From Litoditis marina (taxonomy: Eukaryota; Nematoda; Chromadorea; Rhabditida; Rhabditidae), in the NCBI GenBank assembly GCA_964036275.1, contig OZ038434.1, positions 38,587,279 through 38,651,278 on the forward strand: a stretch of 64,000 nucleotides of DNA, given 5' to 3'. Under the pieces are notes generated by a model that was given only the letters and a program-made list of their open reading frames with translations, had not been told where the DNA came from and searched no databases. Made by a program: the position numbers and the translations under genes. Of the stretch, positions 32,177-43,121 are shown piece by piece. Each line of letters opens with the position of its first letter. Within the stretch, counting starts at the first letter, position 1.

Positions 32177-35100
32177 AACAAACTGTCATCCACGGATGGG
32201 TCCTCTTGTGCTGAAAATGAACGACGACCTACAGATATTACTGATAGAAAAGAAAAACACCCACCACGGGACAAGGTAACATAATGCGAAATCCGAACCG
32301 TTCATTGAATCTGAAATGAGTTGGAAACTGTTAGTACAAAACCAAAGCAAAATGACTCGAGTCTCCACTGACTTATGTCCGTCTCGTCAATGTCTCGACG
32401 TTCATAAATTTCGAATCGATAAACAAGTAATTCGGTTAACGAGTGTACATTGCAGATAACTGTTGAAAAGGTATTCTGCTCAACATCGGCTCACAAGACA
32501 CGTTACACTGAACGTGAATTATTTGCTACACTAGAAGCAAATTGAATAGTCACGTACAGTTAGTATTCTATTAGAAAGAATAATTCTAATGAGGCTTCGT
32601 GCGCGTTTTCTTTGCACGTTTCTGAATTCTGCTGTGTTTAACATTTTCACGTGACTGTGCAATTCACTAACCGTATAACAACATGGAACATATGTACTAA
32701 TTTCGCCCTTTTGGAGTTAACTCACATGTAGTACGTATGTATGAGTATCTCCAAGTTTTCATATCTTTTTTGGTAATTACACCTTTGAAATTTGAGAGGA
32801 CTACGTGTCTTCCTCTTTTCCAGTACTGGTTTGTGTATATGATTGTAATGATCAATGGAATCGGAGTGTTGTTACCATGGAATATGTTTATCACTATCGC
32901 GCCTCAGGTATACTTACTTACTTTTTACTTAGTTGTCCCGTTCCTCAGAGGGCGATTGCTCTTCTGCGGGACCCAACTCTTCTTCCATGTCTATCTGTCT
33001 TTGGCGATCGTTGACCAATATGTGAATTTCTTTGTGACTGTTCTGGAAATTCTGTTGAAAGTTATGGAGATAATCAGGATAGTTACGTGATTACGTGAAT
33101 AACAATGAAATTTCTTCAAAATACTGGTTTCGGATCGGACATATCGGTTTTTACTGACAAAAACATCTATCGTAGGAGATAAATTTCGCTCTACAACGAC
33201 TACGAGAAGACGAGAACGTGACTATAGTTCGTTCTATTCATTTATAACCCTGGTCAGAATTTCGTATTTTGGCGTTTCTGGATTTTATCCAAATTTTGGT
33301 AGTATCTCCTACACGTTTACCGCTACAAACTCTGAAAGATAAGAGCCAAAATAATAAATTGTTCGTTAGAAACAACCCCTGAATGTTTGACGGATTACTG
33401 TAGAAGGACATCGATTGGTGAAACAGAGCATACTTATTTTGTATGAGCGTTCGCAGTTTTTCTTTTCACTGTCGACCTTTTTTGAGTTGTGTAACAACTT
33501 CAGGTGTCCATAAACTCAAGATTTGGCTAGAAGTATGACATTTTCCGCTCTATTTTGGTCAGAACCGTTTTTACGGCCGTGTTCTCCCGCCCAAATCAGA
33601 ATTTACGTCCACTTGATTGACAAGTAAAAGTGCTTGTATATATATACCGACACAATTGTAATGAATTTCGTCTGGAAAAGTGGTGCCAATCTCTTATCTG
33701 CAACCGATTACGAAATGCCAGCACATAGCGGGTCAAACCAGTTCTCCTTAAACTAGATCAGAAAAACCTCTACATACGAAAAAAAAACACTGATTGTTTA
33801 TTTAAGTGTAATAAACAGATCATAATTTTTTTCTCTTGTAAACGTCATCAGAACTAGTTTTTGAAATGAACGTTTTTGACGATGAGGTTTTTGTATTTCA
33901 TCCTCTACATGTTTACTGTTATCATTCTGATGAGTTAGAGTAATTGAAGAAATATTCTATTGACTGTAAGTGTCTGTGAATGGGTGATAGGGAGTACATC
34001 TAAGTTGTGTTTCAGTATTATGTGGAGTATTGGTTCACTTGGAACGGAGTCGAATCTCATTATGGGAAAAGTTTCATGAGCGCCCTCGGAATCATTTCAC
34101 TAATTCCGAATCTGCTCATGGCCCTGGTCAGTGTGATGGCTCTTATCAAGTAAGTACAGAATAACATTGAACTTTCTCTGTAGTTCTTCCAAACTGAGAT
34201 AGAAGAAAGAGGCGTGAGATTTTTTCGGTAAACGTGAAAACAGTACAGTTAGCTGAAATTTCATGCTCATGAACAATTGTCATATTTGAAGATGGTCAGA
34301 AATGAATGCTCAATTTAATCGGGACTTGGTTCGAGTAGTTATTCGTGGGCAAATTTTATTAAACAACGTGTTATGGCAAATCAAGTGAAACTGTTTCATT
34401 TTATCGGCCAGAGTAGTTTGACGCTCGACGTCTGACGCCAGTTAGAAAAAATACTTGATCGACTGTTAGTCAAATACACAGCTCAGACAGAACCTGGGGC
34501 AGTTAGAGGGGTACTTAAGGGGGCGTGGCCTTTCGAATTTCGACATGAAAGTCAGTTTGGCGAAAAACAGGCAGTTGAACGGGGCCACAGAATCTGGCAC
34601 TTACAGGGGTACACAAAATGGGACTTAGAGGGTAGGGCAGGCGCGCGCGTATACCATAGCAAAGCAAATACCAGCGTGGCAATTATGTGCAACAGTTGGT
34701 GAGTTTCGTCCCGCACATGTGTGGCGAGTTCGAGTCCGCTCGGCGCCGAAAGTTTTGCATTTAACTCACACATAGAAAATCTGGGAGTTAGAGGGGTAGG
34801 TTAAAGGTCGTTCGTTACCGCAACGCGCTGGCCCTAATTTCCCACGGCTAAGTCCCGGATTTTCTACGGCTAACTCTTCCGACTTTTGTCATAGAGTCAC
34901 TTGAAACAGGATTAATACAGCAGAACTCAAATACGTGCAATGAGAAAGTGCACGAAGCGTCATTAGAATCCCGCTTTGCGTGACTATTCAATTGACTTCT
35001 AGTACAGTCGCCTTTGATTCCGATTCCCAGCTTTGAGAACAACTTGTTTTATGTTGGTCGGTCCATTACAATCACAGACAGGAAGTAGTTTTCCTTGAAG

Positions 35101-37829
35101 GTCTGCTCAGTTTTCCTTGAAGGTCTGCTATTATGAACTTCTATGTATAGTCGTCGCCAACGGAAAGGCGACAGGGTACTGTATATCTCACTTTTCGCTG
35201 TGTACACACACATGTCCTCGGTTCCAAAGCTCACGGCGATGTACTCTAATAGCGCAATGGTTGACGCCCTGTTACGAATCTTTTGCTCGCAAGTTCGATT
35301 CCGGTGAGAGACAACAATATATAAATTTGACACCCACTATATTACTCGCTGTTTTATTGGTTTTATGAATCAATTAATAAGTTATCTATTTGTCGCCATT
35401 TCGATTGTTGAAGAGAATAATGATAAGCTCATTATTATTGAAGGGGACCCATACTGTGGAGGATAGCTGGAGCTCTATCGCTCAACTGTGTCTTGATTGG
35501 TGTCATTCTCACTTTGGTCGTCGCACAACAGCCGTCAGAATCTGGTGAGACAAAACCCTATAATCTCCGCTAGAAGACGGTCAGTAAGTCTTTTCGTCCT
35601 GTTTTCATTTTCTCAGAGGGGTTCAACTGTGATGACCCGACCCTCTAAGAAAACCCAAAACCGTCTTGAATCAGGGTCGAAACGGTGCTGAGTACATCTC
35701 CCACTGAGCACATTAACTCAATCATATCACGGTATCATTCTCAATGGACCACAAATAAATTACGGATTGGAGTGAATTGAATTGATTTTCAGAATTGGTT
35801 AATCACTATGAACCACTCAAAGCGTGATTAGCAGTTTAGCAATAATAGAGTTCGGCTCAAAGCAGCTTCTTTGACAATCTCTCTCTCTTCTTTCTCACAA
35901 CACCTGATAACGCCGGCCAAGTGTATTTCCTACTCGTGTAAAACCCTTGGTCAAACCACACAATATTTGTTCCAGATCAAAAGTGGTTCTACATACTTTC
36001 ATTAACAATAGCTATGCTTCTCAACGCTTCTAACGGTCTCTACCAGGTGTGTGTTTTTTCCTGAAATGGTTCTCTGGTTTAATTCTACCACTGAGGTGTC
36101 AAGAAACAAGAAGCACGATTTGTTTTAATTTTATGCATCCCCTACTCCTCCAATATTTGGCAAATTCTACACTAACACCATCTGGAAACATTTTAAAAAG
36201 TAATGAGAGATGTACCATTCACTAGTTTGCCTAGATCGCAAAGGTCTACTGTTGTGGCGATTAAATTTTTGGGCGAAAGAGAAAATGAGCATTGACTATG
36301 GAGCAAGCAGAACCTCACGACACACCAGAATGGTGAAAAGTATGTCGACACCATAGGTGATTTGAAACGTGATCAACGACGATTATACTAGAAGCCAAAT
36401 GAACAATCACGTGAAGTTAGCACTCTAATGAGGTATCGTGTACTTTGCCATTGCACGTTTCTGAGTTCTGCTGTGTGTAACATGTTTCACGTGACTGTGC
36501 CATTGACTAACATTATGAGGAAGTATTGAACGTACACATTTTAACAAAGTATGTATTTTGTTATTCAGAATTCTATGTTTGGTGTGGCTGCAGATTTCCC
36601 GTTCGCATATACGAACGCGTTGGTGGTGGGAAGCAATGTTTGCGGCACGTTCACAAGTCTCATCTCCATTTTCACGACGGAAGGTGTGAATTTTCAGTCA
36701 CGTGACAACGTGAAAAACATGAACCGTTGATTGCACAAATGAAAACGAACCTAAAAGTAGCCACACGTTTCAAGTGATCATTTTATATGAATTCGTTGCA
36801 GTCAAATATACAAAAAATACATGTGTTGAACAATGTTGTTTTTAGTATTCGAGAACGAAGAATCAGTGGCTGTTCTTTACTTTTCTATTTCTTTTGGAAC
36901 GCTGTTGTTTTGTGGCTTTACTCTGTGGATTGTCACGAAATTGGTGAGTCAGCATCAAATCGATTGTAATAAATTATTCGTACTATGCATTTTTTGACCG
37001 TTGATTAGAAAATGCTTTGAAATTGTTTTTGTTTCTCACACTTCATGGAACGTTTGCAGGAGTTCTATCGTTTTTACGCGGAAAAGGGAGAGAGAGCACG
37101 TGCAGCCGACAACTCAACCAGACCCAGTTGGAAACAATTCCTCGACACGTTTTTTGTTGTGAGTGAATGTTGTCATTCCACGTAAAATAGAAATGATCCA
37201 AAAAATTAACACGTTCTTTAGGTTTAGTAGACTTGTGTTCCGGTCGCGAACTATGACAGAAGACGAAAAAAGTTTAAATTTGGATTGCTTCTTCCCAATG
37301 AGAATGTCGGAGCAACTATTTCAGTTATAGAGGCACCGAAATGTCACAACACAACCAAATACTTTCTATAAAGCGAAACGGCAGAAATTGCTAAAATGTA
37401 GCTCTTAACGAAACTCAAGCGAAATATATCGATATCGAAAGTACGATAAAGATATCGCACTCATTCAGAGTATAAGTAAAAGTTTAAGTGTTTACTAACT
37501 TGTTTCCACGTTTTCGCATTATTAGAGTGGAATAACTTTTTTCCAGTGCTGGCCGCAGTTTCTGAACGTGTTTCTGGCTTATTTTGCCACTATGGCAGTC
37601 TTTCCAACCGTTCTGGTTGGAATTGCCCCCATCAACAAACCGAGCGATGCATTGGGTAGGCAGAATAAGTTCTCTGTCGTTTTGTCTATTTCTTCCTCTC
37701 TCTCATAATCTCTGTCTCTGTCTTTCTGTCTCTCTCTTCCTCTCTCTCATAAACTCTGTCTCTGTCTTTCTGTCTCTCTCTTCCTCTCTCTCATAATCTC
37801 TCATAATCTCTCTCCCTCCCTCCCTCCCT

Positions 37830-37882
<53 letters not shown>

Positions 37883-37900
37883 CCTCTCTCTCTCTCTCTC

Positions 37901-37954
<54 letters not shown>

Positions 37955-38021
37955 TCTCTCTCCCTCCCTCTCTCTCTCTCTTTCTCTCTCTCTCTCCCTC
38001 TCTCTCTCTCTCTCTCCCTCC

Positions 38022-38054
<33 letters not shown>

Positions 38055-40627
38055 CCTCTCTCTCTCACTCTCTCTTTCTCTCTCTCTCCCTCTATTACCT
38101 CCCATCATGATAACGAGATCCGTATTGAACTAAAACCGTGAAAGTACGACGACTATGTGGATCGATTCCGACGCATCTGTCCTTCAAACTGTAAAAGAAA
38201 AATGTATTGCAATTCAGAGGACTGAAGCGTTGAAGTTGGTTCACATAATCTTTCCTCTTCAAACTGGTGATTGCAGACCCAATCTACTACGCATTGGTCA
38301 CATTCTTGAATTTCAATCTGTTTGCTGCACTTGGATCGGGCACAGCTACTTTTATCCAAACTGTGAGTCAAAATGAAAAGGACTCGCTTCGTAAACAGAA
38401 GTCATGAATCAACATACTGTTAGTCAACTGCACAGTCACGTGAAACATGTTGAACACAGCAGAGGCCGTATGCATGAAACATCCCGGGCCGGGTTGGGAT
38501 GCTATCCCGAGCTATTTCCCGGCCAATTCAGCTCGGGATAGCATCCCAACCCGGCCCGGGATGTTTCATGCATACGGCCTCAGAACTCAAAAACGTGCAA
38601 TGACAAAGTGCATTATGCCTCATTAGAATACTGACTCCACGTGATTATTCACTTGACTTCTGGTATATAGGAATGATTGAAGATTTCAAGGTACAAAAGA
38701 ACGGTAGCAAATAACCGGGTCCACTTTTGCCGTTGATCTTTACATTCATTATCTCTTAACACTCAAGTTGTGCAACAACGATGTTGTTTCATACTTGCAA
38801 GACTGTATCACAGCAAACTGTATAGTTTACTTTTCGTTGATATACAGGTGAAACCAAACCCACATACACACACCCAGACTCACACATTTGCTGGTTTTCC
38901 CACTTTTAAGGGATAGACGATGTATTTTCAGCCGCCTCCGCGACTTTTGTTCATCCCGGTCATCGCCCGTTTAGTTTTCATCCCGTTCTTCATGCTCTGT
39001 CGCTACGATATGGCCGACCGAGTCATGCCCATCGTGTTCAACAACGCGTGGTGGTTTATCATTGGAACCACAGTGATGGCCTACACCGCCGGCTATTTCA
39101 GTTCACTGGGAATGATGTATGCGCCTGGGTTAGTTGTCGGTTTACTTGGCTTTTCCCAGAAAACAGTCCGTGAAGTTCTAGATTCGAATAACCGCCTTAT
39201 TTGAATTCGTTTTAATGTAATTTTATTATTATTGATAAAACCCAATACTCGGGTTGCGTGTGTGCATACAGCGCCGGCTAAGTTCACTGGAAATGATGTA
39301 TGCGCCTGAATCGGCTGTCGGTTCACTTATGTGAAGTGACTTTCGAGTTTTGGAAATTTTCGAATTCTGGAATTTGAAATTGAGTTTTCAATTTTCAGTT
39401 TCGAGTTTCTTCGAGTCAAGTCGAGTTTTGAGTTTGACTTGAACAAGCCTAGGACTGACCAAATCTTTGTTGTAGTTTGATCTCGTCAAATCTCATTGTT
39501 GCCCATTTTGACAGAGCTTTAACGGAATCAAACTACAAACACAGCGCAAAAGAGCAAAACTCGCCATATAGGCCTGCGTTGAAAAGACCGCATCTCACAC
39601 TCAGGTCTCGTGAATGTGTATGTCCTTGCTTAATCAAAAACAAATTACGTTTTTACGAGTACTGGCATAACTTCGTCACCATTTTCATATGCTTTTTTCA
39701 TTCTTCATCAATTTGAAAACATGTTTTGTTTAATAGTTTTGTGTAACATAATCTTATTCTTATCGCAATTCTCTTCTTTCTATAGAGGTTTGTCGAACCT
39801 AGCCGGCGCGAATCGTATTCTCAGAGCTATTGTGATTTTTGTTGGACTGGAAAATAACATAAACCAGATGTTTAGGTGATGTTTGATGGAAACACATCTG
39901 TTTCATCACAAATGAGTTTTCAGAGTTGCCCCTCCACACTTGCAGAAAATCGCTGGTCAGTGCGCGGCACTGAGCTTAGTAGCAGGTGAGTCTCGTTTTT
40001 CGAGTGGTGATTTATGAATATGCTAGGAGTCAATTGAATAGTCACGTGAAGTTAGCATTCTAATGATGCATCGCGCACTTTGTCGTTGCCCGTTTCCGAG
40101 TTCTGCTGTGTTCAACAGGTTTCACGTGACTGTGTAATGTCTAATATTATAATTTAAAAAATGTACGCCTCAACATAACAACACGTTTGTGCTGTGAAAG
40201 GAAGTCAATTTTTCTGACTGAAGCAGATATTTGTATCTTTAGTTATCCAGCAGTGAAACGAACTGATCATAATAATGACAATAGTAGTGTAACCGTCCAT
40301 GTTTCACATGGCCAAAAGTAACAAAAAATGGGATAATTGATTAAACATTAGGAGTGAATTGAAAAGTGAATTTACACGTTCATTTAGAGTTCTAAAGGAA
40401 TCTTGCACGTTTGTGAGTTCTGCTGTGTTTAACATTCTAATGTGACTGTACAATTCACTACCAGAATATTTTGTTTGTTCCGGTCAGAACCGATATTGTT
40501 CTCAAATTATCAACAAAAAATCCGGAAATAAGTATTTCGGCTATAAAGGTTTGCGTGATTTTCAGGTGCTATGGCAGGAGTTGGATTCACTCCTGCGATA
40601 ACAGCAATGGTGGAGAACATTTCATGA
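32177..40627 (+). CDS. Equilibrative nucleoside transporter (ENT/SLC29 family), start exon not placed
   Basis: Fourteen exons in phase give 468 residues plus a missing N-terminus: 32177-32275, 32824-32907, 34016-34149, 35444-35544, 35976-36046, 36569-36683, 36846-36943, 37060-37158, 37547-37655, 38277-38362, 38932-39128, 39786-39875, 39924-39985, 40566-40627. Family landmarks: VYMIVMINGIGVLLPWNMFI in TM1 followed by TIAPQYYVEYW; GLYQNSMFGVAADFP in mid-protein; then FVCWPQFLNVFLAYFAT, RLVFIPFFMLCRYDM and GYFSSLGMMYAPGG. Such proteins have about 11 membrane segments and move nucleosides by facilitated diffusion across the plasma membrane or internal membranes. The cytoplasmic loop after exon 8 is charged (EKGERARAADNS). 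No frame break is seen. Introns are unusually full of repeats: six MITE A copies, two MITE B copies, a palindrome, a SINE-like copy and a 0.4-kb CT microsatellite. The first listed exon begins in phase 0 and needs an upstream ATG exon. Confidence 0.94.
32527..32677. repeat. MITE family A, copy 3
   Basis: Ends AGAAGCAAATTGAATAGTCA and TTTCACGTGACTGTGCAATT; core TGAATTCTGCTGTGTTTAAC. It is slightly longer than other copies. Transporter intron. Confidence 0.75.
33290..33470 (+). repeat. Dispersed repeat family E, copy 1
   Basis: Shares TACAAACTCTGAAAG, GGACATCGATTGGTGAAA and flanking order with 45.54-45.70 kb. No inverted ends noticed. Confidence 0.55.
34891..35004. repeat. MITE family A, copy 4
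   Basis: Core GCAGAACTCAAATACGTGCA and CATTAGAATC; right end GACTATTCAATTGACTTCTA. Transporter intron. Confidence 0.72.
35089..35130 (+). repeat. Short tandem duplication
   Basis: GTTTTCCTTGAAGGTCTGCT is repeated once in tandem with a 21-bp period. Confidence 0.7.
35146..35342 (+). repeat. tRNA-derived SINE-like element, copy 4
   Basis: Full-length-looking copy: head TATAGTCGTCGCCAACGGAA, TTCGCTGTGTACACACACAT, A-box-like CTAATAGCGCAATGGTTGAC, B-box GCAAGTTCGATTCCGGTGAG, tail ATATATAAATTTGACACCC. Transporter intron 3. Confidence 0.7.
36384..36516. repeat. MITE family A, copy 5
   Basis: Left ACTAGAAGCCAAATGAACAG then CACGTG; core GAGTTCTGCTGTGTGTAACA; right TTTCACGTGACTGTGCCATT. Transporter intron. 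Confidence 0.75.
37676..38096 (+). repeat. CT-rich microsatellite
   Basis: About 420 bp of nearly pure (CT)n with CCCT and TTTC interruptions in a transporter intron. It is preceded by two to three copies of a TCTGTCTCTGTCTTTCTG-type unit. Long Arg/Glu frames on the opposite strand are artefacts of this repeat. Confidence 0.95.
38147..38257. repeat. MITE family B, copy 1
   Basis: Inverted ends built on GACTATGTGGATCGATTC and GTTGGTTCACATAATC; core CTGTCCTTCAAACTGTAAAA then ATTCAGAGGACTG. Confidence 0.68.
38414..38667. repeat. MITE family A, copy 6, carrying a nested palindrome
   Basis: A family A element split between ACACAGCA and AGAACTCAAAAACG by the GC-rich palindrome. Both halves are otherwise normal, so the MITE is older than the palindrome insertion. 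Confidence 0.8.
38462..38580. repeat. GC-rich palindromic element, copy 2
   Basis: Near-perfect hairpin with arms GAGGCCGTATGCATGAAACA and TGTTTCATGCATACGGCCT around a CCCGAGCTATTTCCCGG loop region. CA flanks both ends, a possible 2-bp target duplication. Confidence 0.8.
40018..40150. repeat. MITE family A, copy 7
   Basis: Left CTAGGAGTCAATTGAATAGT then CACGTGAAGTTAGC; right GGTTTCACGTGACTGTGTAA. Transporter intron. Confidence 0.75.
40347..40468. repeat. MITE family A, copy 8 (diverged)
   Basis: Keeps TGAGTTCTGCTGTGTTTAAC and GTGACTGTACAATTCACTAC, but the left CACGTG has decayed to TTACACGTTCA. Same transporter intron as copy 7. Confidence 0.65.
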
Positions 40628-40720
40628 TCAATTCTGTGTTGCTAACCCCTGTATCTGTTACGAATGTAATGAAACATGTACATAATAATGTGCACCTTCT
40701 AAAGTTTTTCTTTCTACGGA

Positions 40721-40830
40721 AAAGAGGATTATGTGGACCAGTCATCTGTCCTTCAAACTACAATTGAAAAATGTTTTGCAGTTCAAAGGACTGGCGTGTT
40801 GCGATTGGACCACATAATCGTGCTTCTTAA
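40721..40830. repeat. MITE family B, copy 2
   Basis: Ends GAGGATTATGTGGACCAGTC and GATTGGACCACATAATCG; core CTGTCCTTCAAACTACAATT. Just downstream of the transporter stop codon. Confidence 0.7.
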
Positions 40831-40939
40831 GAACCTCTTGTCAGACAGCATTATTTTGAGCAGTATAATACTTGGCAGAGCAGAAACTTCAAGAACAAAC
40901 ATTTATTCAGTGTAATCGTTCAAACATGATACATAACAA

Positions 40940-42242
40940 TTAATCCAACAGAATTATGCCAAGATGTTCCTTATAATGTCCGATGAGTCCATCGCTTAGG
41001 GAGGGCATATTCACTCGTTTCACTCGTTCGGCGCCATTTTCCTGAACACTCGGAACGTTTTAGTTTTCGAAATGACAAAGCAACGATGATAAGAAACCGA
41101 ATTCGCGTCGTTTTTCGGTTCATGAATCTAACATATTTTCTGCTTGGGCGGTGAACCGACCGGAATTAGACTACAGGCGTAGTATACTGTTAGTCAATTG
41201 CATAGTCACGTGAAACATGTTAAACACAGCGAAACTAAAAAACGTGCCATGATAAAGTGCACGATACATTATTAGAATGCCAATTTTACGTGACTACTCA
41301 ATTTACTTTCAGTATAACGGGAGACGCATTAGATACCTCAGGATCAATATCTCGTGAACTTCTATTGAGAATTCATTGATTGCTGTGCTATAACAGTAAT
41401 AGTTCACGAGTACCTCATAAGGTGAGCATGAGGTTCTCATGAGAACCTCATGTCGTGAGGTTGGATGGATTTCTATACCGCCCTGGGAATTGTCTGAGTA
41501 GTAAGATCTTGTCTGCGGCCTCATCGACCTCCAGTATCTCTCGCTTTTGTAGTTGGTCAATCGCAAAAAAAACTGACCGAAAACTATCGAATCGCTTCAC
41601 AGTGAAATCTCAACTCACATCATTAGTATTGGTACCGCAGTGATGCCAAACTTTCAGATACGGCTCAATTAGGTTGAATTCGTGCTCTTCTCCCTCAATC
41701 ATCATCTCTTCATTCAAGTTTGCCATTTTCTCAGCTAACAAGTCATCTCGATCGACTGAAATTTGATAAACAGAAGGTCTATCAAACGCCATTCGTCAAT
41801 ATCGAAAAGTTTGAAAAGGTTCATGAGACGCTCATGAACTGCAAACATGATACAGAAGCCTTGGTCTAGAGGTCGATAACATGTAGAGTGGACCAAAAAA
41901 CCGATTGAAAGAGAATTGTCCGGGGGTTCTCAGCAAAAGTAGCATGAAACTTGATAGAGACAGTAACTCACTAAAAGGTCTAGAGGTCGATAACATGTAG
42001 AGTGGACCAAAAAACCGATTGAAAGAGAATTGTCCGGGGGTTCTCAGCAAAAGTAGCATGAAACTTGATAGAGACAGTAACTCACTAAAACCAATATCCT
42101 CCTCCCAGAGTTGTACTTTGATCTTTTGTTTTTCTGGATCCCTTGGGAGAGATCTACACGCGAAAGTCACGGTGAACTTCATGTACAAACCAGAGCAAAC
42201 TCTGAGGCAGATAAGCATCAAAAGGAGAACTTTGAGCGACAT
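40940..42242 (-). CDS. Transthyretin-like protein (ttr copy 2)
   Basis: Three exons (42086-42242, 41619-41755, 40940-41041) give 131 residues. Signal peptide MSLKVLLLMLICLRVCSG; exon 1 continues FACRSLPRDPEKQKIKVQL then WEED; exon 2 has DRDDLLAEK, MMIEGEEHEFNLIEPYLKVW and HHCGTNTND; exon 3 VKRVNMPSLSDGLIGHY ends ILLLD. Exon 2 and 3 sequence is close to copy 1 on the same strand; exon 1 is 157 nt in both. A 114-bp tandem duplication in intron 1 includes the exon 1 donor, giving a second potential donor downstream in the intron. Upstream is a putative noncoding first exon facing copy 3. Confidence 0.9.
41182..41316. repeat. MITE family A, copy 9
   Basis: Left TACTGTTAGTCAATTGCATA then GTCACGTGAAACATGTT; right TTTTACGTGACTACTCAATT. 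In intron 2 of ttr copy 2. Confidence 0.78.
41480..41580. repeat. Dispersed inverted repeat family D, partial copy
   Basis: Contains GGGAATTGTCTGAGTAG, TGTCTGCGGCCTCATCGACC and CTCTCGCTTTTGTAGTTGG, matching parts of the elements near 43.7 and 45.3 kb. Confidence 0.55.
41863..42090 (-). repeat. 114-bp tandem duplication across the exon 1 donor of ttr copy 2
   Basis: Two consecutive copies of a 114-bp unit that starts GGTCTAGAGGTCGATAACAT and ends GTAACTCACTAAAA. The unit end contains the splice donor (TTTTA/GTGAGTTACTG on the minus strand) and the last five bases of the exon. Confidence 0.9.
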
Positions 42243-42424
42243 TCTCTGAAGTTTGAAAAAAATATTTCGATCCGTTGCGAAAACAGGACTAAAGTTTTTC
42301 AAGACATTGAGAAAGTCGAAAAATTGTTTCCAAAAGTTGCTCATTCATCCAAAACTATACCACTGTAAGAGGTCATCAATGGGTGAAACCGACTTTAACT
42401 ACGAAAATCGTACGGACTCTTACC

Positions 42425-42710
42425 TGACCACCAGTTGAGAAAAAGTCGAGCAGGAGAATGAGGAAAATGACTCACACGAAACACGTTCTATTTCATCATT
42501 TCACGTGCACTAGAAAATTTTTAGTGTACTTCTTGTCAAAAGGTGCTCTGCGCATGAAACGTATTCAAAGTTTCGTCGAACAGGCCAGAAAAAGTACAAC
42601 ACTAGGAATTTTTGTGCACATAAAATGATGAGATAGAACGTGTTTTGTGTGAGTAACCTACTCATTTTTCTGTTCAACTTTTTCTCGACCGGTGGCACGG
42701 TGAGTACAAT
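42425..42710. promoter_or_regulatory. Divergent promoter between ttr copies 2 and 3, with two 5' exon-like ends
   Basis: Left half has ACACGTTCTATTTCATCATT then TCACGTGCAC; the right half repeats it inverted (ATGATGAGATAGAACGTGTT preceded by GTGCACATAAA). Outermost are ACTGGTGGTCAG/GTAAGAG on the minus strand and CGGTGGCACG/GTGAGTAC on the plus strand, both looking like splice donors of noncoding first exons. It resembles the module upstream of ttr copy 1. Confidence 0.6.
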
Positions 42711-43121
42711 TTTCTTAGTCCGTTTCACCCCTTTTAGTCTTTCTCATTCCTACTGAGACGTCTACAGTAAGATTACAAAACCTCGAGCCTGTTTCAGTGA
42801 CGGGAAAATTATCGAAATTGTTTAAAATTTTTGCATTCGAATCTGATCACCTACAACAAGAAGTGTTCCAACTCTTTTTTGATAAAATTGAAGTTTTCAT
42901 CAGAAAACAACGATCGGAGAATTCGAAAGTGTACTGTAGGAGTGTCAGTAGAAAATGTGGCGACTGTTACCTCTCATAGTGGTTAACATTGACTTGAAAG
43001 AAAATTATCCATTGAATAAACATAATTTTTACTACATATTTCTGACATGTCAAAGTACTGAGAAACAGTCTCTACAACACACTATACGAACACTCAAATT
43101 TTCCAAACATTTCAGACTAAA

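Noticed and set aside
37703..38108. Long Arg/Glu-rich frames on the minus strand
   Set aside because: They are translations of the CT microsatellite in a transporter intron.
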